Positions 12,488 to 24,264 of a stretch of DNA of 64,000 nucleotides are shown here, piece after piece. Within the stretch, counting starts at the first letter, position 1. The number at the start of each line of letters is the position of its first letter. The DNA comes from Adineta steineri (Eukaryota > Rotifera > Eurotatoria > Adinetida > Adinetidae), in assembly GCA_905250115.1 (NCBI GenBank), contig CAJNOI010000157.1, positions 150,577-214,576 of the forward strand. The letters are read 5' to 3'. A model generated the notes under the pieces. That model ran no database searches and had not been told where the DNA came from. It worked only from the letters and a program-made list of their open reading frames with translations. The position numbers and the translations under genes are program-made.

Positions 12488-12913
12488 CGCAATTATCTGA
12501 AATCTACACCTTGTGTTAGCCTTTCCGAAAGATACTTTGACTATCGAAACTCAGCGATACCTCCTTTATACTTGTGTCTGGTTGTGAAGAAACTTCCAAC
12601 GTGTCAAGGCAAGTTTTCGTTTGTTTCAGGAATAGAATATCTATCAAAATACGTAAAGACTATATAGTCGAGATAAAAGCATAAATATTGACAGTAAGCA
12701 GTTGGTAGAAAGACCTTGAAGATAAGAAAAGAATACGACTCTCTCAAATTCGACTGTGTGCATTTTGAGGGACGAGTGGATGTGTGTTTCAATTAAAGAT
12801 TGAGACTATGGATNNNNNNNNNNNNNNNNNNNNNNNNNNNNNNNNNNNNNNNNNNNNNNNNNNNNNNNNNNNNNNNNNNNNNNNNNNNNNNNNNNNNNNN
12901 NNNNNNNNNNNNN
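12488..12913. other. Spacer with 100-base assembly gap (12814-12913)
   Basis: About 325 bp upstream of the AIG1 gene followed by 100 undetermined bases. A gap of exactly 100 is usually a placeholder, so its true length is unknown. It swallows the 5' part of the ART-TPR gene that follows. Confidence 0.8.
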
Positions 12914-14135
12914 AGATGAAGTTTTATTTATGATTGGAGCTCGTTTCAAAGTTATTGAATGTTACCATAATGATGATACAAGTCTGTATGTAGCAAAAGT
13001 CAAATTAGAAGATGAATCATCTTTAAGACAGGAATACAATGTTATTGGAATAACAGCAAGAGCAATATTAAAAAATTGTATCGATGAAATAATACATCAT
13101 TTATATAAAGTGAGTTTAGAAGACGTACACAGTCTTTTTATAGAATTACAAGAATTATTTCCCTTGGAAAAGAGCTGGCTGGATGCAGTTAAATATTTTG
13201 TAATCGCTCGAATCTATCAACAGTTCCATATCAAGCATTATCCTGAATATGTCCAGAATACATTGGATAAGTTGAAACAAGCATTAAATATTTATCAATC
13301 GTTTATCAACGACAAGGAACTTACTTGTGCTGTTGATATCGGTCGTATTTGTTCCAGTTTGGGTTTCGTTTATGACGTTTATGTAAAAGATAATATTCTC
13401 GCTAATAACTATTATGATCTTGGAATTACTTCCTGCACTTTATCACTACAGACAACTACAGATAAGCATAAACGAATAGAACTTTATGATATAATAGCCC
13501 TGCTTTCTCAAAATAGAGTAACAATCACCGATGACGAAACTCAACGAAACGGAATCTTACTTAATTGTATTACACATCGAAGACAGCAGTTGAAAGAGCT
13601 ATTGAGTTATCTTCCAGCAAATCATTCAGATCTGTTAACTTGTATTCATAGTTTAGCTGAACTAGAGAATGCAGTTGGTCTTGTTACAGAAGCAACAATG
13701 GACTATGAAAAAGTGATACAGATTTATTTGCAACTGGAAGACCCCAATTTTAGCTCAAGTGCCGAAAACTATGGTAAAATTTCAAAAATGTACGCCGAAC
13801 AAAAACAGAACTACACTCAAGCTCGTCATTATAAACAAAAAGAAGTTGAATGCAGATTAAAATACAGAGCAGTTCCAACAAATTCTATTGTGTTAATAGC
13901 TTCAATCAATTCTGATTTGGCTGAAACATATCGAGAATTGGCCGATATTTATATTCAGTTATCTGAATATGAACTGGCTGATGAAAGTTTGTTAATATCC
14001 ATGCAGTTGTATGACGAAACTGATTGTTATGAGAAGAAGAAGAAGAAAATTAAAGATATCATACGAAAAATGAATGATATAAAAGAATTTGTATTAGAAA
14101 ATTATATATTAACAGAGTTGTTTACAATAAATTAA
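12914..14135 (+). CDS. ADP-ribosyltransferase (ART) C-terminus + TPR protein, 5' end in gap
   Basis: The frame is open from the first base after the gap. It starts with DEVLFMIGARFKV, the strand that carries the ExE signature of arginine-specific ART domains; the base before GAT is A, compatible with a preceding Glu codon. The catalytic Arg and STS parts must lie in or before the gap. From about residue 40 on, the protein is helical with degenerate TPRs (for example ALNIYQSFI and ATMDYEKVIQIYLQLEDPN). ART-TPR fusions are, to my knowledge, a recurring bdelloid gene type. The annotated Met at 12930 is internal to the ART strand and is not the true start. A second ART gene lies 5 kb downstream with a different partner domain. 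Confidence 0.75.
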
Positions 14136-14831
14136 AAACGGGTAGATATGTATGAATATATCATATGTGTTTTGTAATCCTAACATACATACAAATAAAG
14201 CATGTACGATAATAGCTACAAACAGCCGATTTGAATCATGATATATTCAATTAACCACCACGTGAGCAAGGTGTGGGTGTCTATCTTTTCTTAATTTACA
14301 CCCACACCCACACCACACCCTCAAGAAATCTGAACATCTGTCATTTTCTTCGATCGAATCTTTTTCAACCCACACTTCCACCTATCTAAATCATTTTATT
14401 CGATGGGAAAAAATCTTTAAAAACAAAGTGACTATATACTGGTAAATGCATCTATGCATGCAATTAAACTAATTCTTCTTTTTTTTCCCACTCATTTATA
14501 GCTGCAAGTATTATTTATGGACGTAAGAATATAAAATAGAAAAAAAATAATTACATCAGTTTTCACCGTACACAACGACAAGAAAAGGAAAGAAACTATG
14601 CAACGACGAGTATTTTTTTTCTTGTAGCAGATATTACATTGGTTTATTCCATGTATCGACAATTAGTCTCAATAGTCATCTTCATGACGCATACTGAAGA
14701 CTTCTATTAGTATCGGTGTGATTGCAATGAGCAATTCAACTGGGAATAATTCATATATATGAAATAACTATCATATAAAAAGGAAATGGTTTATCATATT
14801 CTAAACATTTTCAAACTATATCTTCATCAAT
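14136..14831. other. Intergenic region with one telomere-like hairpin
   Basis: Spacer between the ART-TPR stop and the deoxynucleoside kinase start. It contains the TGTGGG-type hairpin at 14268-14326. No gene was seen. Confidence 0.5.
14268..14326. repeat. Telomere-like hairpin element
   Basis: A G-rich arm (AAGGTGTGGGTGT) is followed after about 15 AT-rich bases by a longer C-rich arm (ACACCCACACCCACACC then ACACCCTCAAG). The arms are inverted copies of each other and of the TGTGGG hexamer. The outer CTCAAG/CTTGAG edge recurs in other copies in this window. Confidence 0.7.
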
Positions 14832-15806
14832 ATGCATACAAAAAAGAACTTGACGGTATACATTTATTTCATCATCAATAAATTTAATTTCATTCTTCTT
14901 TTTATTAAATAGATTCACATCGAAGGAAACATTGGTTGTGGGTAAATAAATCTGAGAATAAATTTTTTTGAGATTCATTTTCACATTGTTCTTATTTTAG
15001 AAAGAGTACGATGCTTTCTCGCTTAGCTCAATCACCATCATATGATGTAAATGTTAAATCTTTTATTAATATAGACGTATGAATTGATTTTCTTCTAGAT
15101 TATTCATGAACCTCTCGAAAAATGGAAAAATTGCTATGGAGAAAATCTTTTAGTAAAAATAGGCGATTGTAAATAAAAACAATTCTTCTTAAAATTCTTT
15201 TATTATTGTAGGCACAGTTTTACAAAGAACCAAGTCGATGGGCTTTTCTTTTCGAAATAAATGCTTTAAGAACATTGGCTGAACTATATGTGGAACCACC
15301 AAAAGAACTGATTAAAATTCACGAACGATCGATTCATTCTACTCGCCATTGTTTTATTGAAAATCTTTTTGAAAAGTAAATCATCTATTATATATATCCA
15401 TTTGAATATGTTTAAATTTAGTGGTACTCTAACCAACGTTGAATATCAGATATTAGATGATGATTTCAAAAGGCTTACCGATAATAACTCATGCAAAGTC
15501 GATCTGATACGTAAGAAGTATTATATTGTAATTTTATTGTAATACTTAGAGTGTTTTTTAGTCTACCTACAAACAGAACCGGAAGTCTGTCTTGAACGCA
15601 TTCGTGCTCGTAATCGATCTGAAGAAGCAAAAATTGATCTTGACTATTTACGCGCTCTTCATCGACAACATGAAAAATGGTTAACACCAAAAATTTACCA
15701 TGACCGTGCAATCCTCGCACGTGTAATTACCATTGATGCTAATCAAGATGAAGAACAAGTATATGAAGATATCGATACTCATATGATCGATTTTATTTCA
15801 CAATGA
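14832..15806 (+). CDS. Deoxynucleoside kinase (dNK/TK2/dCK family)
   Basis: Phosphorylates deoxynucleosides for nucleotide salvage. Seven exons: 14832-14855, 14913-14941, 15001-15046, 15099-15152, 15212-15375, 15422-15510, 15562-15806; total 216 residues, a normal length for the compact insect-type dNK. The P-loop GNIGCGKST spans residues 13-21. The EPLEKW substrate motif, the ERS triad (about 89-91) and the Arg-rich lid (RIRARNRSEE) all follow in the expected order. The P-loop is split over an intron, so no single open frame shows the gene. With no mitochondrial presequence and a start eight codons before the first strand, a cytosolic or nuclear enzyme is likely. Exact substrate range cannot be read from sequence. 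Confidence 0.93.
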
Positions 15807-16434
15807 AACATAATATAAAATTTTGAATATAATCAAGATTGATTTTGTTAAATATATACTCACGCGTTCACGATAAAAATAAAACTAATTATATATAATA
15901 TCAACATATAATCTTGAGGGTGTGAGGGTGATGTTGTGAGTATGTACATATGAGTATTATGCCCATATCCTCTTCTTCAGTTTTATGTCTTGAAATAATT
16001 AATGTTATAACAAAATCATATTTTTTTGGTATTGCAATTACTTGTTATTCGAATCAATAGAACATTATAGAATGAGAAGAACCAGACAAAAATAAGAGTA
16101 AAAAGTACATCTACAGTATTAAAAAGGAAGGAAAAGGTCTCTCAATTTTATTTTTAAGGTATAATTATTTGTATCGATACACTTTACCTTTATTTTTTAT
16201 CTCTTCACTGTTTAATATTTAATTAACTGTATACATGCGTATCGGATATTACTATCAGAATCAAATAATAACATTTTCTTTTTTCATCAAAATAAATACT
16301 CATTCGAGAAAAGTAAAGATATTTATGCAAAGACAAAATAAGGTCAGTATAGATTTCTTTAATATTTTCATTTTAGTATTTCAAATCTAACACATTAAAA
16401 AGAGAGAATAACGTTCGATGATGAAGCATTGAAA

Positions 16435-16516
16435 TGAGTGTGGGTGATGTAGATGTGAAGAGAAGACAATTAACGACACCCATGCCCACGCCCACGCCCA
16501 CGCCCACCCACACAAG
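16435..16516. repeat. Telomere-like hairpin with (CCCACG)n arm
   Basis: A G-rich arm GAGTGTGGGTGATG is followed by a C-rich arm with repeated CCCACG units (16479-16513). The CCCACG variant of the hexamer is not seen in the other copies. Confidence 0.55.
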
Positions 16517-16716
16517 ATGTCGTGAAACTGAGAAAATTTTGTTACATCGCAAAACCTGACAAGCAACTGTTTATATAGTATATTGTTAGAAACTTCCAAT
16601 CATGACGCATTTTGGTTGTTCTTTTCCAACAGCTCTTTATGCCACTTCAATCACTCTCTATGAATAAACAGTTTAAATATATTACCACAGCAAGAAAATA
16701 AACAAAGGAAGTGGCC

Positions 16717-16800
16717 TGAAGGTGTGGGTGGGTGAGGGTGTGGGTGTGGTGGGTGTTAGTGAGGATATCAATCACTCCTAACCCACACCCACACCCATCC
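16717..16800. repeat. Telomere-like hairpin element
   Basis: The G-rich arm is about 40 bp with several GGTGTGGGTG units, then a short AT loop, then ACCCACACCCACACCCAT. One of the longest G-arms in the window. Confidence 0.7.
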
Positions 16801-16943
16801 TTTTAATGGTACACCAAATACTATATTTACGATTTCATGCCCAAATTGGTTTGATAAAGATATTATTAAAGATTATTCGTTGTATTGTATCTAAATTTTT
16901 TTTTTCTATAATTTAACAAAAAAATATAATATTTTTATATTAG

Positions 16944-18549
16944 ATTGGACAAATGATCGAGCGAAACAAACAATCATTGCTTTTTTACCGATTTCAGAAT
17001 TTCAAGTTCGATTATTATCGGGAATCAACAATTTAAAAAGTTTAAATAATAATTCATCAACTCGATTACTTTCAAATGGAAATCAAAATATAATTGGACA
17101 AGTTATTGCTTTACTATCACATGAATTGAGTAAAATTAATAATGAAACGATCAATTACGCTACGGCAGGTTAATTATTCTATATAAATATTATAAATAAT
17201 AACACTAACGTTTGTGTAGCTGACATTCCAATTGCAAGTATTTCTATATCTTCATTAGGCACTCAAATTTCACAACAACTAATTTTATTCAGTTGATTCT
17301 CTTATATTTTATAATACTTTTAAATAGATTTCCATACCATTAAATGAATCAGTTCTGTTTGATAATATAATAAACAATTGAATTCTCTAGCAAATTTTCG
17401 AGAAGTTTTAATCGAATTCACAACTAATCTTACAATAGTATCAATAAATAATATTAAATTACAATTCTTGTCGTTAAGTCAATTAACGAGAACCGGTTTA
17501 GTAAAGAAATTTAATTGTTTTCTATGCTATAATATAATTTCAATAACAACTAGATAACTGTACCGAAGAAAACTGATCAATTAGTTCGTCATTTATATTC
17601 TATATCAGAAAGAATTCCATATGAAGCGATGTTCAAATAGCAGCAACACAGCTTATTCAATATGCTAGTAATATTCTAACTGTAAGATATTTAAGATAAT
17701 GAAGAACTTACATTTGATAATAAACTTAAGCTGTAAATGGACCATATTACAACAACGAATAAATCTTCTTGATTCAGATTTAATTATTACTAAAAGTGAT
17801 TATTCACGAAATATCTATTATCAAAAAAAATTAGCAAATGAAATAATATCATTATTAATATCAGATTTAAATATTGATTTTAATCTAGGACAAAACTTAC
17901 CAATAAATACAGCTCAAGTCTTTTTCTCATTAAAAATATTATTGATGCAATATTTATCAAATAAATGTATTAAACAAGTTGGACATGCCGAAATTTATAT
18001 TCCATCAATTTTTAATAAAAATAAAATGATTTCACTTCGAATTTGTTTCTCTTTTGAAAGAATTTCTTCTATGTAATGGTTGTTCTAGACACAGATGGAA
18101 CCAATTCCTTCATTTGCAAATTCTCAATCAAATACAACTAATCTTTCGACATCAATCTCACTTTCATTCCTTGATCGAAATGAAACAGAAATCTTTCTTA
18201 TTTATTTATTTATCAATTTGATCATTCTCTTAGCTTCAATCAATTGGATGGATGGACTCCGTTTTGTTCCTCAAGTTGGTTATACTTTTAAATGTTAACG
18301 TTCACCATTCATGTAAAAAATAGTATAAAAAACACTTAAAAAAGGTTCACTTATAAGTGATCTCTTCTTTCATAGATTTAAATAATAAAAATCTATACAT
18401 CAGGATGTTATTATTTAGATAAAAATAATAATTGGCAATCTAATGGAATTTTGGTAAGTCATATACATTTCTTGAAGAAACATTTTTATTTTTAATAAAG
18501 GTTGGATCGAAAACAAATCTTAATCAAACTCAATGTTTAACTACTCATT
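16944..18549 (+). pseudogene. Polycystin-1-like fragment (REJ/GAIN-GPS region), decayed
   Basis: A chain of short coding-like blocks on the plus strand reads as the extracellular region just before the first transmembrane helix of a polycystin-1/PKDREJ-type protein. Blocks include one ending in ETINYATA then DIPIASISISSLGTQI (16944-17290), a long helical-strand block at 17730-18060 and MEPIPSFANSQSN near 18095. Last comes a GPS-like Cys block (IYTSGCYYLDKNNNWQSN, split by an intron, ending ...TQCLTTHF near 18549). Stops and frameshifts interrupt it repeatedly and there is no start or membrane domain. Family assignment is from pattern recognition, not a search. It could be a cluster of exons of a live gene if several introns were missed, but at least one block ends in a stop with no donor. 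Confidence 0.55.
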
Positions 18550-19365
18550 TCAAATGATTTTCAAAAGAATTATTTTCTTTTCACAAACATTATTTTTATA
18601 TTTTCATTTAAAGATGGATGCTATATTACACACATCATCAATAGATAAATATATTCGTCAATTGTTATTGATTTATAAGATTCATTGGTTATATTTTTTT
18701 TTATTATGGTATGGTATGAACCGGCTGATATTAATTTTCATTTAATGGGTTTAATATATTTTTGTTTGAAAACAATTCTTGAAAATATTCTTTTTTTGTA
18801 CATGATAACAAAGCTTTACTCATAAAAAAGATTTTGTTTTTTTCCTTTTTTTTTAATTATTTCCCACATTTCAATCTCTTATGTCAACTATGAAGAGGGT
18901 GAAAAAGCGGCAAAGGTATAAGAACATGATGATGATCAACGAGAGAAGAGAACAAAGAGCATCAAAAAAGAAAGATAAAAATCTCAATAGTATAGGGATC
19001 AGTTACTGCTATAGAGTGACATCTGTTGACACTAACAAGTTGTGGAAAATTTAACGCCAAAATTCTGCTATTTGTCTGAGCTATCTGATCATACGATTCA
19101 GAGAAAAATCTATCAAAAGATTGTTACCATCATATTGAATGCTAGATTTGTTTATTGGATAAAATACATCAGTCGCAAAGTGAGTCAAAAATAAGACGTC
19201 ATTAAAATAATTAGATGTGAATCACGAAATGGATTAGCGCATATGCATGCGCATCGAGCCGTGGGTGTGGGTGTGTATAGTGAAGCAACGTAAAGAAAAT
19301 AATTTATCACACCCATTCAATAAAACAAAATATCCGTCGATAAGTTACCAAACAAATTAACGTAT
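18550..19365. other. Upstream region of the ART-FG-GAP gene
   Basis: Spacer and probable promoter region. It has one telomere-like hairpin (19259-19315) ending 50 bp before the ATG of the next gene. A 70-codon hydrophobic frame at 18533-18745 is not supported as a gene. Confidence 0.45.
19259..19315. repeat. Telomere-like hairpin just upstream of the ART-FG-GAP start codon
   Basis: GTGGGTGTGGGTGTGT, about 30 AT-rich bases, then TCACACCCATTC. The right arm is shorter than the left. It lies within 50 bp of the translation start, so it may be in the 5' UTR or core promoter. Confidence 0.6.
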
Positions 19366-22300
19366 ATGGCTCGCAAACAAGATACAAACATAGAGATTTT
19401 TGATTTCGTAATGCATACCAATGACTATGAGATGAACACATTCAATGATATTGTCAACAACAACAGACCTGAAGATAAACAGGTATAGTTTACAGAGCTA
19501 GTACGAAAATAGATGTATTTTTACTTCCAATATGAAACTTGACAGTTATACATAGTTAGAACAGTTATTATCAGCTTCAGTTTTTCAAGATATTCTAAGC
19601 GTATATTATCGTATTATGAATTTAATAAAGATTAAAAAGACTCATCGTTAGATTTTTCCATATTGTTCAAAATTTAAAATTCATTTGTATAAAATTTTTG
19701 ATAATTTTTATATCACAATATGAATGAAAAATATTTCGTTTTACAACAATTAGGCTATATGTAGATTAGATTGGATGATTTTTAGCTAGTTTAAAATATT
19801 TGCAACCAAACTTTAGCAAATCTTATCAATGATCCGAACATGTGGCGAAGTAGCAATCTTTCTCAGAGTATAAATTATCGATCTGACTTCACATATTCTT
19901 ATTGATGCTTATTTTTCGATTAGTTGATGTCATAGTAGTCTCTTTTGTACAAATTTAGTCCTAAAAAATGTGTCTTAGTTTCTGAGTAATTTTTTCCTTT
20001 CATATAGAAATGTCCTGCCAGCCGTTTACATGATAATTCTTTCAAAATATCATCCAATTGTGATGAAATTATACATACAGATATGTATCATCAATATCTC
20101 GGTCGAGTTTAAAGAAATTGCCTAGTTATAGAGAAGAATGTCATTATTTTGTATGATGTTATATGCGAATATGGACTTGTGCTCAGTTTTCGAAAAACCA
20201 TCTTGAGGGTGGGTGTGGGTACTATTTTTTTTCTTCCATTCTTATCTATACCCACACCCACACCCTGAATAATTGCTTAATAATCCTTTATTATCAATGA
20301 TTAAATGTCTCCATCATCTATGAAAAGAATTTTTCTCTATTTTTATAGCAAACACCATTCATATTCGATGATGAAAAGACAAATATTCGAAGACAACTAA
20401 TGAAGATAGTTCCTGAGATCAACAATGATTCACTGAATGCGTATGAAAGATTGCATCTGAACTCGAAAGAACCGGAGACAGTCGATCAAACACAAACGGT
20501 AGTAACAACGGAGAGTTCCAATAATACCATGGAAAACTATATGACACGAAATCCTCGAGTGGTAGATACTGTTATTGTGGATCACAATGTGATGTCTATA
20601 AACTACATGAGTCAGATCAAAATAGATTTTAGTCCTGTTGTAGAATATGCTCAAGAGAACATATTGCCACTGTCGAAGGCATGTATTCCGCTGATAAATA
20701 TCGTCGATGATATCTTAATTTACGTTCAATTGGCACTGTATCACACTCCCGAATTACCACCTGATGACTTGACAATCGATGAAAGTGCGGCAATTCGTCT
20801 CTATACAATGGAATGGAAAGGAACACAGCCAAGTCTCTATTCGATGCTCAATAACACTCTGAGGATGGGTGAAAACGAGCGTCTTCGACCTTATTTCAAG
20901 TATTTGAAACTATTATTGACTGCTATAGTCAAACTACCCTGCGTTGAACCACAAACTATTTGGCGAGGAGTGCCCAAAGATGTAAGTGAAGATTTTTCGT
21001 CTGGAACTTCAGTAACATGGCGAGCATTTTCATCATGCACCTTTACAATGCCTGTATTGGAAAATAACATATTTCTAGGCAAAACAGGCGCTCGAACGCT
21101 TTTCTCCATCGAAGCTATCAATGGTCGACTACTAAGTAAACATTCAGAAGTTGCCAACGAAGATGAAGTCCTTCTTCTACCCTGTACTCGCATGACAGTT
21201 CAATCTAAAATGAACCCGGCACTAGATCTCCACATCATTCATTTAAAACAGATAGAACCGAAGGAAATACTACTCCAACCACCTTTCAAAGGTATGTTGA
21301 ATATTATCAATTGCACAGCATACGTCAAAGTATTTTTCTATGTTTAGGTGCACATATTTATCCGAAAATTAAGTAAGTCTCATCTGATTTGTATCTAATA
21401 CTATCTTTCATATATCTTTTTATCATTTTATCAAGACGTCAATGGTATCGTAAGAAAAGATTCGCCATTCCATTCAGTTTACTGGCAATTATGTTGGCTA
21501 TAGGAGCTATTGTCGGCTCTGTTGTGGGGTCAAGATTAGTCGACAGCAAGTCAGGTATGCTTTTCAATAGAGCGTGACAGTATAATGGATAGACAGATAT
21601 TGCGATCGGCATCATTTAGATTAAATGGCTTTGTCGAGTTGAGGGTTTATATATCTTAGTTTTCTTTTCAACAACTGCAATTTATAGAGTTCACTCAAAA
21701 CCATTGTCAAAATATCTATAACTTTTTCAGTTTTATCTCATAATATCTCGTTATTGTAGGCGTCTGTAAAAATCCTTATACAAGTTCAATAAGCATCAAG
21801 ACAGGCTCCTATCCTCGATCTGTAGCAGTGGGCAAGTTCAATAACTATAACAAACAATTGTATCTAGCAGTAGCCGATCTGTTCGATAACGAAGTTGCAA
21901 TATTATTTCCAAATGGCAATGGAACTTTTGTAATGCAGCAGTCACAGTACTCTCTTGGTGTTCCACCAGCATATTTAACTGTAGGTGATTTTAACAATGA
22001 TCATAAACTGGACTTAGCAATAGCCATAAGGGTTCAAAATTCAATTGCTGTATGGATTAATAACGGAAATGGAGAATTCGAGAGTAATCCAAGTCTGTAT
22101 AGCACTGGTATAGGTCCGAACTCTGCGATATCAACTGATCTCAACAATGATAACATGTTGGATTTGGTAGTAGCTAATCGAAACGACAATAGTATTAGTG
22201 TGCTGCTTGGCAATGGTGATTCGACTTTTCAGAATCAAATCAAGTATACGACTGGCAGCCAACCTATGTCTGTAGTAGCAGGTGACTTTAATGGCGACAA

Positions 22301-23846
22301 CAAATTGGATTTGGCAGTTGCGAATGATGGTGATAATACAATTAGCGTGTTGCTCAGTTCAGGAAATGGATCTTTTCTGCCTAAGAAAACATTTAATACT
22401 AGTAGCTCTCCACAATGTGTAATATTAGGTGATTTCAACAACGATGAAAAACTAGATCTAGTAGTTACTAACGCAGGCAACAATACTGTGAGCATACTTC
22501 TTGGGATGGGAGATGGAAATTTCCAGAATCATATTCAGTATGCAACTGGCAATTATCCCACTTTTGTAACAGCAGGTGATTTCAACAACGATGAAAAATT
22601 AGATATAGCAGTGGCTAATCAAGGCGGTACTACGGTAAGCGTGCTTCTTGGAATTGGAAATGGAAGCTTTCAATCGCAACAAATCTATCTGACTGGCTCA
22701 GCACCCCAATCCGTGATATCAGTAGATGTCACCAACGATAACAAATTAGATTTAGTCGTAGTCAATAATAACGACATGACCGGCAGTCTATTAGTTGGAA
22801 GTGGCAATGGTACGTTCGATTGTCAAAGAGTATTTACGACTGGTAATAGGCCTACATCTGTCGTATCAGGAAATTTCAATAATGATAGCATACCTCAATT
22901 AGTAGTAGCCAATGTCGGTGATGGAACTATCAGCATGCTGTTTGGTGATACTAGTGCAAGATTCGCGATTCGTCAGTCGGCATATACGCCTGGCAATTTA
23001 CCTGCGTCTGTAATATCATTTGACTTCAACAATGATAACACGTCAGATCTAGCAGTAGCCAATTTTTACGACAATACTGTCGTTGTGCTAATTGGCAATA
23101 CTAATAATAAAACCTTTCAGTTTATAGGAACTTATCAAACTGGAAGTGCACCCCTCGATTTAGTATCAGCTGATTTCAACAATGATGGCGTGGCAGACTT
23201 GGCAGTTGCTAATTCTAACGATGCTAGTGTAAGTGTATTACTTGGCAATAGAAATCAAACCTTTCAAAATCAAATGATATATGCGACTGGTAACGCTCCG
23301 ATCTCTCTGATTGCTGGTGATTTCAACAACAATGGAAGAATGGATCTAGTAGTGGCTAACAATGGAGAGTCTAGTGTGAGTGTACTGTTAGGAATTGGAA
23401 ATGGTTTGTTTCAAAATCAAACTAAGTATGCGACTGGCTCTGCTCCCAGCTCTTTGACCTCCGATGATTTCAACAACGATGGAAGATTGGATTTGGTAGT
23501 GACTAATAGTGATAATAACACCGTCAGCGTGCTATTGGGGATTGGAGATGGAAGCTTCCGAGATCAAACCACTTATATGACTGGTGCATCTCCTTACGCC
23601 GTGGTCGCAGGCGAATTTAACAATGATGGAAAACAAGATCTGGTCGTAGTTAACTACAAGAATGATTCTATCAGTGTACTGCTTGGTAATGGTGATGGGA
23701 CTTTTCAATCTAAAAACGATTATCCGACGGATGACGGCCCGTGGTATATGATATCAGCTGATCTCAATAATGATAACAAATTGGATCTTGTAGTAACCAA
23801 CACATTCTCTGGGGATTTGAGTATTTTCTACAACTCGTGCACGTAA
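19366..23846 (+). CDS. ADP-ribosyltransferase + transmembrane helix + 14 FG-GAP repeats
   Basis: Five exons (19366-19482, 20349-21291, 21348-21372, 21436-21554, 21760-23846) join to 1096 residues. Residues about 130-340 form an arginine-type ART domain: catalytic Arg in TIWRGVP (R245), the STS-like FSSCTF (S267) and the biglutamate motif EDE (E310, E312). A Lys/Arg-rich stretch (362-370) precedes one hydrophobic helix (about 371-396). From about residue 405 there are 14 repeats of about 50 residues with the FG-GAP/VCBS calcium signature (DFNNDGKLDLAVAN, LLGNGDGTF), enough for two seven-bladed propellers. The lack of a signal peptide and the positive residues before the helix predict type II topology, with ART in the cytosol and the propellers outside. 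FG-GAP arrays this regular resemble bacterial ones, so transfer is possible. The function, perhaps a surface sensor coupled to a mono-ADP-ribosylating effector, is inference. Confidence 0.9.
20202..20268. repeat. Telomere-like hairpin inside intron 1 of the ART-FG-GAP gene
   Basis: Arms TTGAGGGTGGGTGTGGGT and ACCCACACCCACACCCT flank an AT-rich centre with a T-run and a CCATTCTTATC block. The centre is shared, in reverse orientation, with the copy at 23963-24031. Intron 1 (866 nt) is more than ten times the usual intron length here. Confidence 0.8.
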
Positions 23847-24264
23847 TTGATATATAAAAGGATTATGTCATAAAATATAATAAAAAAAAGTATATAATAT
23901 CTTCTATCGTTTTTATTTTTCAATTTGTTCAGATTGACACAATTAAAAAGCGTTCCGAAATTCTTGAGGGGTGGGTGTGGGTATGGATAAGAATGGCCGA
24001 AAAAAAAATAGTACCCACACCCACCCCTCACTTCTGAATTTTGATAATTATACCCTCTGATTATTTACTAAGAATATTTATTACCCAATTGTGAAGTCAA
24101 AACAAATTTACATGAAAGAATCTTTTATATGTTTCAGTATTGTTTTTTGCGTTCTATAATAAAGAACTTGTCGAAAGAAAAATAAAATACTGCGCGTGAG
24201 TTGATCACGATATTAAAGAGAAAGATAGATTTTTTCTATACTCTTCTTTTTCTTTATTTATTCA
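23847..24264. other. Spacer between ART-FG-GAP gene and GPCR
   Basis: About 420 bp with one telomere-like hairpin (23963-24031) and no gene. Confidence 0.5.
23963..24031. repeat. Telomere-like hairpin 3' of the ART-FG-GAP gene
   Basis: TTGAGGGGTGGGTGTGGGT, a centre with GGATAAGAATGG and an A-run, then ACCCACACCCACCCCTCA. Its reverse complement matches the intron-1 copy through both arms and the centre (T-run then CCATTCTTATC), so the two are copies of one mobile or recombining unit in opposite orientation. Confidence 0.8.

Larger units (their letters stand above)
15807..16943. other. Intergenic region with several telomere-like motifs
   Basis: No gene seen. It has a single-armed G-rich motif at 15913-15944 and two hairpin-like blocks at 16435-16516 and 16717-16800 (listed separately). 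Confidence 0.5.

Noticed and set aside
12604..12792. 62-codon minus-strand frame beside the gap
   Set aside because: No domain, repeat or splice evidence; overlaps the probable promoter between divergent genes.
15475..15720. 81-codon minus-strand frame
   Set aside because: Antisense to the last exons of the deoxynucleoside kinase.
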